From positions 618,485-682,484 of the forward strand of contig NZ_JBNAGK010000001.1 in assembly GCF_049803835.1 (NCBI RefSeq): a DNA stretch of 64,000 bases, written 5' to 3'. Shown here one piece after another: positions 59,934 to 64,000 of the stretch. The position numbers and the translations under genes are program-made. The number at the start of each line of letters is the position of its first letter. Within the stretch, counting starts at the first letter, position 1. The notes under the pieces were generated by a model. That model ran no database searches and was not told the origin of the DNA. It was given only the letters and a program-made list of their open reading frames with translations. The stretch comes from Pacificoceanicola sp049803835. Lineage in GTDB: Bacteria; Pseudomonadota; Alphaproteobacteria; Rhodobacterales; Rhodobacteraceae.

Positions 59934-60009
59934 GGGCCGTTAGCTCAGTTGGTAGAGCAACTGACTTTTAATCAGTGGGTCGCAGGTTCGAATCCTGCAC
60001 GGCTCACCA
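59934..60009 (+). tRNA. tRNA-Lys (anticodon UUU)
   Basis: A full cloverleaf can be drawn: acceptor GGGCCGT with ACGGCTC, D-arm TAGCTCAGTTGGTAGAGCA, anticodon arm CTGACTTTTAATCAG with anticodon TTT, T-arm with GGTTCGAATCC, discriminator A and encoded CCA at 60007-60009. It is a single tRNA gene with its own promoter and terminator. Accessory DNA of different composition begins right behind it, as is usual where islands use a tRNA 3' end as attachment site. Confidence 0.96.
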
Positions 60010-60017
60010 CTCATTCC

Positions 60018-60050
60018 AAGGGCTTAGCCAGCGATGGCTAGGCCCTTTGA
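60018..60050 (+). terminator. terminator after tRNA-Lys
   Basis: AAGGGCTTAGCCA (60018-60030) and TGGCTAGGCCCTT (60035-60047) form a 13-bp stem with one G-U pair and a 4-base loop, followed by TGACTTTCT. Confidence 0.75.
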
Positions 60051-60371
60051 CTTTCTAGGACGTGCATAGGACGTGATTGGCTGTCGATAATGCGGCCATT
60101 CTTCCGTGCGTTAGCAAAGTACCTTGCGCACCACTTCGGTAGTGACCCAGAAGTTGCCAACAAACCGCAGAGGGACTAACGTACACTCGCGCCGATGGGG
60201 TCCAAACTCATTGGCGCGTAGCCGCATCCCTAGCCCGGCATGTAGTTACGTCGTCCGTTGTGTTCGGTATATCCGTCGCTGCGTTCAAAAAAGTCTGTAG
60301 TTAGCATCTTCTACCGCGACTTCAGATGCAAAGGATGCAAGTCACTGTAACCATAGAAAGGAGTACAAAAC

Positions 60372-60431
60372 GTGCTTAAATCAATGGAACCAGTGTACGA
60401 CAACGTCGTTCATAGACGATGTTGGCTATAG
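60372..60431 (+). CDS. possible 19-aa leader peptide or small protein
   Basis: GTG at 60372 has a strong AAAGGAG Shine-Dalgarno (60357-60363) eight bases upstream and runs to TAG at 60431, reading MLKSMEPVYDNVVHRRCWL. It is followed at once by four hairpins and a terminator-like T tract before the 505-aa gene. It could be a leader peptide of an attenuator or a chance ORF. The stretch 60051-60371 before it shows only a doubled AGGACGTG word at 60058-60064 and 60070-60075 and no gene that I can support. Confidence 0.3.
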   Translation: MLKSMEPVYDNVVHRRCWL

Positions 60432-60433
60432 GG

Positions 60434-60524
60434 ATCATGCTTTATGATACTCTATAGTATGGACGCCTGCTTCTAAGTAGGCGGGGGGCGGGCCGATTGG
60501 TCGGCTCGTCCCCACTTTATTTTT
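60434..60524 (+). ncRNA. structured leader or small RNA ending in a Rho-independent terminator
   Basis: Four successive hairpins can be drawn: ATCAT/ATGAT (60434-60448), ATACT/AGTAT (60447-60460, sharing two bases with the first), GCCTGCTT/AAGTAGGC with one G-U pair (60465-60482), and a 13-bp stem with two G-U pairs (60484-60513). The last is followed by ACTTTATTTTT. A T tract after the last stem marks termination on the plus strand, 48 bases before the 505-aa gene. It is either the 3' part of a small RNA or an attenuator. Confidence 0.45.
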
Positions 60525-60571
60525 GGAAGGGTGGCTTCTATTCTTGAATGGTTGTTTGGGAGCCACCCGCC

Positions 60572-62089
60572 ATGAAGACTATCGTGATTTTTCCGATTGC
60601 TGACCTGCGCCGTTTTGTTGGTGCCGAACAGATGTATTTAAATAGGCCCTCGTGGGCGCTTCCGGAACGAAATCGGGACTTCGTTAGAGCGCTGGGCGGT
60701 ATCAAGGAAACACGAGAGTGCGGCGTTTCTCTGAAAGGACTGGATGGTTGGGTAGTTGAACCGTTTGTCTGCGATGCAAAACAAGGTCCAAAATTTCACG
60801 ACATGCCCGCAATGGCCTGCAACGGGAAGTACGTGCAGTGGAAAGTGGACAAAAGACTACTCTTTTTTGACGGCATGTGTTCCGCTAGGGTTGAGTATCA
60901 TTTCTCCTGCGATCTTTCAAAGTTTGATGCTGAAGTCGATTTCAATACCATAAACGACTATCTTTGCAATCTTCGTATCAAGTTGCGTCGACATGAAGGC
61001 GAAGAGTTGCACACATTTGATGAAGTTGACTTTGGCCGGTCGGGGCTTCTTCATGCCAAAGCTCTCGCCGCGCGTACGGTTCCGTCTGCTCGATTCGTCG
61101 ACCTTCATACAATTCGCCGACACATCAAGTTTATGCGGCCAGCGATACTGCACGTAATTGACTGCGACGAGCCGCTGGAAACAGGTCCGGAGTTCACGAA
61201 AGTAAATAGCAGTATTACGCGATACCTCGAAGTACTTCACGACCGAGTTCGAGTTTTTAGCAATATAGATGTGCCAGTCTGGGTTGTTCGAAAAAAACCG
61301 AAGCACAATGAGAGGGATTTGCGAGACCTTTGTCTATATTTGCGTCGACTTCATTCGGAGTATGAGTGCATTAAGAAGCTTCTGCTGGAAGTTGAGAGAG
61401 GTGGCGTGGAGGTCATTGACGGGTTCCTGCCGCAAGGATTTGAGGAGTACCTCCGAGAGGTTTTGAAGCGAGTTCGCGCGGCAGAAAAACGGTTGACCAG
61501 AGAGGGAAAGTTCTCACCAGATCATAGCCATGACGGTGCAGGTATGGTAGAGTTGGCAAGCGTGTCGATTCATGACTTGGATCCCTCATTGCATGCACAA
61601 CTCCGGATCGCACTTAGTAGAGCAAAATTTAGTTGGACGAGCAATGAGAAGCAGGTGAAAAGCTTTGCTGAGACATGGCAGGCTCGATCAGCAGTAACCA
61701 ACTTTTACGTAAGGGAGTTGAACGTGGACAATAGGCAAAGCGTATCCAATTCAACCGGGGTAGTTCTGACGCAGGCTGGCCGGGACGCTCAAGTAAAAAT
61801 AGACAAATCGTTCAATGGATTTCAGGAGAATACGTCTAATACTGAGTTGGTGCAGTCGATTGCCGATTTGAAAGAGTTGTTGGATCAGGCAATCGAGGCA
61901 GGTGAAGTTGAAAAGCCGGATGCCCTTTCTCGTGACTTTGGCGAGTTGGCGGATGAGGCCGCTTCCAGCGAGCCGAGAAAGGAAAAAATTGAATTCAGTG
62001 GAAAGATGATTCTTGGCGCGATAAAAGAGTCCTCTGGGCTAATCACGGCTGTGAGTAAGGCTATCGAAACTCTTAAGGGATTTTTCTAG
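60572..62089 (+). CDS. unrecognised 505-aa protein of accessory region
   Basis: The protein begins MKTIVIFPIADLRRFVG at ATG 60572, preceded by GGGAG; ATG 60548 in frame has no good Shine-Dalgarno. No signal or membrane segment stands out. The first two thirds are mixed alpha/beta with many charged residues and two regions of helix (YLRRLHSEYECIKKLLLEVE, EEYLREVLKRVRAAEKRL). The last third has SNSTGVVLTQAGRDAQVKID, a Gly/Gln beta-like strip. An acidic helix, a Glu/Lys linker and a C-terminal helix (AVSKAIETLKGFF) follow. Base composition is clearly AT-richer than the surrounding chromosome. This layout, with a beta-like strip between an N-terminal body and a C-terminal helix, reminds me of conflict-system proteins, but I do not assign a family. 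Confidence 0.7.
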   Translation: MKTIVIFPIADLRRFVGAEQMYLNRPSWALPERNRDFVRALGGIKETRECGVSLKGLDGWVVEPFVCDAKQGPKFHDMPAMACNGKYVQWKVDKRLLFFDGMCSARVEYHFSCDLSKFDAEVDFNTINDYLCNLRIKLRRHEGEELHTFDEVDFGRSGLLHAKALAARTVPSARFVDLHTIRRHIKFMRPAILHVIDCDEPLETGPEFTKVNSSITRYLEVLHDRVRVFSNIDVPVWVVRKKPKHNERDLRDLCLYLRRLHSEYECIKKLLLEVERGGVEVIDGFLPQGFEEYLREVLKRVRAAEKRLTREGKFSPDHSHDGAGMVELASVSIHDLDPSLHAQLRIALSRAKFSWTSNEKQVKSFAETWQARSAVTNFYVRELNVDNRQSVSNSTGVVLTQAGRDAQVKIDKSFNGFQENTSNTELVQSIADLKELLDQAIEAGEVEKPDALSRDFGELADEAASSEPRKEKIEFSGKMILGAIKESSGLITAVSKAIETLKGFF

Positions 62090-62123
62090 TCGATTGTGCC
62101 ATCGTTCTGTGATTTACTTTTGG

Positions 62124-62714
62124 TTACTTCTGTAGTTTTTCTGGGGCCAATGGGGTTTGGCAAGCGAGAAGTTGGCGTAGTTGCTCCAAGGGTAAACGGT
62201 ATTGATTTGAAACTATGCAGACACGACTGCGGGGCTTGATTGGTTCCAGCAATCCTGATTTCTTTAGTCGATCCACTGTTTCTCGTAGGGGATCGTTGTT
62301 AAGTGGGGCAATTCTCCCAAACGCGACCAAAGCCGACACGACCATCTCAGCAAGGTGGTGATCGGGGCTTGCCCGCTGTATTTCTGAAATCAACTGCAAA
62401 GCTGTTGCCGTGGAAGGTGTAGGCGGGCCTTGATTGAGAATGGGTAGTACTTCGTTCAATTTAAGAGCTGCATGTGCACGTAAATCGCCAAGCTTTTGGG
62501 CAATCGATTGAAAACGGTTAGCGCCGCGGGCACCAGTAATTTTTTCAATGGCAGTGCTTTCGAGTAGGATTTCAAAACGCACGCGTCTGTCTGTTTTGGC
62601 GTACACTCTCAGCCACGTACCCTTGGCGAGCAAAACTTTTACGTTTGGGCTTTGCCCTCGTATCTTGATAAAGCCATCCTCGATTTCCCGACTGCCGACT
62701 GAGCTCCTCCCCAT
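62124..62714 (-). CDS. unassigned protein, 5' end replaced by the IS element
   Basis: A 196-aa reading frame runs from ATG 62714 to 62124, convergent with the 505-aa gene. Codons 1-5 lie within the terminal inverted repeat of the IS3-family element (62700-62714), so the start is supplied by the insertion; the original gene was probably longer. The remaining 191 residues are chromosomal accessory DNA: a beta-like start (DGFIKIRGQSPNVKVLL, TWLRVYAKTDRRVRFEI), a helical middle and a basic IKPRSRVCIV strand. No family recognised. It may be a truncated remnant. Confidence 0.5.
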   Translation of the reverse strand: MGRSSVGSREIEDGFIKIRGQSPNVKVLLAKGTWLRVYAKTDRRVRFEILLESTAIEKITGARGANRFQSIAQKLGDLRAHAALKLNEVLPILNQGPPTPSTATALQLISEIQRASPDHHLAEMVVSALVAFGRIAPLNNDPLRETVDRLKKSGLLEPIKPRSRVCIVSNQYRLPLEQLRQLLACQTPLAPEKLQK

Positions 62715-62726
62715 CTTTTGGCCAGT
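62700..62726. repeat. IS terminal inverted repeat, left end
   Basis: TGAGCTCCTCCCC is followed by partly matching bases including a GGCCAGT/GGACAGT agreement with the other end. Confidence 0.8.
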
Positions 62727-62738
62727 TTCCGGGGTGGT

Positions 62739-63605
62739 TTAAGCTACTCTCTGCCCCTGCTGGTCGGTTTCGATCTGGTTGAAGTAGACCACGGCGGGCG
62801 GCTGTCCGCCATGGGCGGCGTGAGGCCGCTGGTGGTTGTAGAAGGTGATCCATTGGCCAACCCCGGCCTTCGCCTGCGAGCCCGTCTCCCAGGCGTGCAG
62901 ATAGACGCACTCATACTTCAGGGACCGCCAGAGGCGTTCGATGAAGATGTTGTCGAGACACCGGCCCTTGCCGTCCATCGAGATCCGGGTGCCGATCCGT
63001 TTCAGCCGGTCGGTCCAGGCGAAGGACGTGAACTGCGACCCCTGATCGGTATTCATGATCTCGGGCGGGCCGAAGCGGTGGACCGCCTCGTTCAGCGCCT
63101 CGACGCAGAAGTCGGCTTCGAGCGTGTTCGAGATGCGCCAAGTCAGCACCTTGCGGGTGAACCAGTCCATGATGGCAACCAGGTAGAGGAAGCCCCGCCG
63201 CATCGGAAGGTACGTGATGTCGGCGCACCAGACCTGGTTGGGCCGTTCCACCCGCAGGCCACCCAACAGGTAGGGGTAGGTTTTGTGCCCCTTGGCCGGT
63301 TTGCTGGTGTTCGGCTTCTGATAAATCGGCATCAAACGCATGAGCCGCATCAGCCGCCGGATACGCTTCACGTTCACAGCGTGGCCCTCGTTCTGCAGGT
63401 GCCAGGTCATTTGTTGGACGCCGTAGAACGGGGTTTCGAGGAACTGCCGGTCGATCAGTTGCATGAGCGCCAGGTTCACTGCGGTCTCGCCCAGCGGTGC
63501 GTAGTAGAACGACGACCGCGAGATCGACAGCAGGCGGCATTGCGCCCCGACCGACAGCGTGGGGTGAGAGCGTTCGATCATCCCGCGCCTCACTTGCCGG
63601 TCCAA
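62739..63605 (-). CDS. IS3-family transposase OrfB (DDE integrase core)
   Basis: The 288-aa product carries the rve integrase core: first Asp in WCADITYLPMR, second Asp in NTDQGSQFTS and the Glu in NIFIERLWRSLKYE form the DDE triad. LLSISRSSFYYAPLGE near the N-terminus is the HTH_21 region. The listed start is a TTG inside orfA; the active enzyme is probably an OrfAB fusion made by -1 frameshifting at TTTTTTG (A run at 63624-63629). The gene looks intact. Confidence 0.9.
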   Translation of the reverse strand: MDRQVRRGMIERSHPTLSVGAQCRLLSISRSSFYYAPLGETAVNLALMQLIDRQFLETPFYGVQQMTWHLQNEGHAVNVKRIRRLMRLMRLMPIYQKPNTSKPAKGHKTYPYLLGGLRVERPNQVWCADITYLPMRRGFLYLVAIMDWFTRKVLTWRISNTLEADFCVEALNEAVHRFGPPEIMNTDQGSQFTSFAWTDRLKRIGTRISMDGKGRCLDNIFIERLWRSLKYECVYLHAWETGSQAKAGVGQWITFYNHQRPHAAHGGQPPAVVYFNQIETDQQGQRVA

Positions 63606-63919
63606 GGCTTGAGCTTTCTGGACAAAAAATCGTTGGCGACGGCCAGTTCCCCGATCTTGGCGTGAAGCGACCGCACCGTCTCCTCGTCGACCTCGGCCTT
63701 CTTCTTCCCGCCGCGCTCGAAAATGTCAGATGCGCCTTCAAGCAGCGCGCTCGCCATTGTTCTTGAACCAATGGCGCACAATGGCTCGCTCCACTGATGG
63801 ATCATGGTCGGATGCACGCCGTATTCCGCGGCCAGCTCCGACACCGTGCGCTCGCCCTTCAGGGCTTCCAGCGCCACGCGAGCCTTGAAGCCCGCGTCAT
63901 GGTTCCTGCGTTTCGACAT
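63590..63919 (-). CDS. IS3-family transposase OrfA
   Basis: The 109-aa protein has the helix-turn-helix KARVALEALKGERTVSELAAEYGVHPTMIHQW and a leucine-zipper-like helix near the end (LHAKIGELAVANDFLSRKL). Between HQW and ALLEGASDIF there are 14 residues where related OrfA proteins, from memory, have about two (typical text HQWKKALLEGA). That suggests a 36-bp in-frame insertion at about 63737-63785, with a GCCATTG/CAATGGC inverted repeat inside. The protein may still be functional; that is uncertain. A TTTTTTG slippery site lies near its end. Confidence 0.85.
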   Translation of the reverse strand: MSKRRNHDAGFKARVALEALKGERTVSELAAEYGVHPTMIHQWSEPLCAIGSRTMASALLEGASDIFERGGKKKAEVDEETVRSLHAKIGELAVANDFLSRKLKPWTGK

Positions 63920-63973
63920 GTTCTGATCTCCTCGTTCTTAGAGACCAGCAGACGTCAGATAGTAGCTTCCGTC

Positions 63974-64000
63974 ACTGTCCGATTTTCGGGGAGGAGCTCA
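63974..64000. repeat. IS terminal inverted repeat, right end
   Basis: The end ...GGGGAGGAGCTCA at 64000 is the reverse complement of the left repeat over 13 bases. The window stops exactly at this boundary. Confidence 0.8.

Larger units (their letters stand above)
62700..64000 (-). mobile_element. IS3-family insertion sequence
   Basis: The element has terminal inverted repeats starting TGAGCTCCTCCCC at 62700 and ending GGGGAGGAGCTCA at 64000, perfect over 13 bp and imperfect further in. It contains overlapping orfA and orfB on the minus strand in the -1 frame relation. The length is about 1301 bp, typical of IS3 elements. The right end coincides with the window edge, so the target duplication cannot be checked. 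It interrupted the gene at 62124-62714. Confidence 0.9.

Noticed and set aside
60018..60075. CRISPR-like or attachment-site repeat after tRNA-Lys
   Set aside because: The hairpin is an ordinary terminator, and the AGGACGTG doublet is only eight bases; no further repeats or spacers and no second copy of the tRNA end were found in the window.
60357..62089. Retron (structured RNA plus reverse transcriptase)
   Set aside because: The large protein shows no reverse-transcriptase motifs such as YADD, so the structured RNA is not supported as an msr-msd.

Overview
The window reads as a draft-genome piece of a marine-type Rhodobacterales (Roseobacter/Rhodobacteraceae) chromosome. Coding GC is high. 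It carries methylsuccinyl-CoA dehydrogenase of the ethylmalonyl-CoA pathway, sulfopyruvate decarboxylase (comDE), phosphatidylcholine synthase, HspQ, and many tightly overlapping ATGA/GTGA gene junctions. A run of ten Ns at 7385-7394 marks an assembly gap, so the order across that point is scaffolded rather than read.

Layout. 1-4.9 kb: rpmI-rplT with promoter and terminator, a MocR/PdxR-type regulator, then an overlapping ribF / YcgN-like / threonine aldolase operon. 5-12 kb: hspQ, a lytic-transglycosylase lipoprotein, and pheS and pheT separated by the gap, three perfect hairpins, a YrhK-type membrane protein and an antisense flavin-dependent halogenase. 12-18 kb: an EF-hand protein with a palindromic operator, an AhpD-like protein, an orphan member of the secreted family described below, an AAA ATPase bracketed by CCATAA palindromes, mcd, and a TauE exporter. 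18-23 kb: MarR/GbsR-type regulator, membrane-fusion protein and RND pump.

23.3-31.1 kb is the most unusual part: six tandem, same-strand paralogues of about 390-425 aa. Each has a signal peptide, an N-terminal Cys pair, VGVGT/LHV motifs, a REMF..NNGGSYFT block, a central module that comes in two interchangeable types, and a C-terminal DYVFG..HLPEVPSA..LLKKVEELTLYTLEQ block followed by a coiled coil. The seventh, orphan member lies at 13.2-14.4 kb with a divergent C-terminus. The array is followed divergently by tamA-tamB (31.5-38.1 kb). I infer, without proof, a family of envelope or surface proteins diversified by recombination. TamB contains five tandem repeats, the first four exactly 327 bp each.

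38-59.8 kb is mostly housekeeping and metabolic: a GGDEF/EAL protein, dgoK-dgoA, comD-comE, uracil-DNA glycosylase, LysE, moaB, a second RND pump with its adaptor, a DsbD N-domain protein, YqgE, tsaC-like, acyl-CoA dehydrogenase plus MBL hydrolase, pcs, a PaiB-like protein, mtaB and dapF.

59.9-64 kb: tRNA-Lys(UUU) with promoter and terminator, followed by AT-richer accessory DNA. This holds a strong-SD mini-ORF, four successive hairpins ending in a terminator, an unrecognised 505-aa protein, and a gene whose 5' end has been replaced by the end of an IS3-family element filling 62700-64000.
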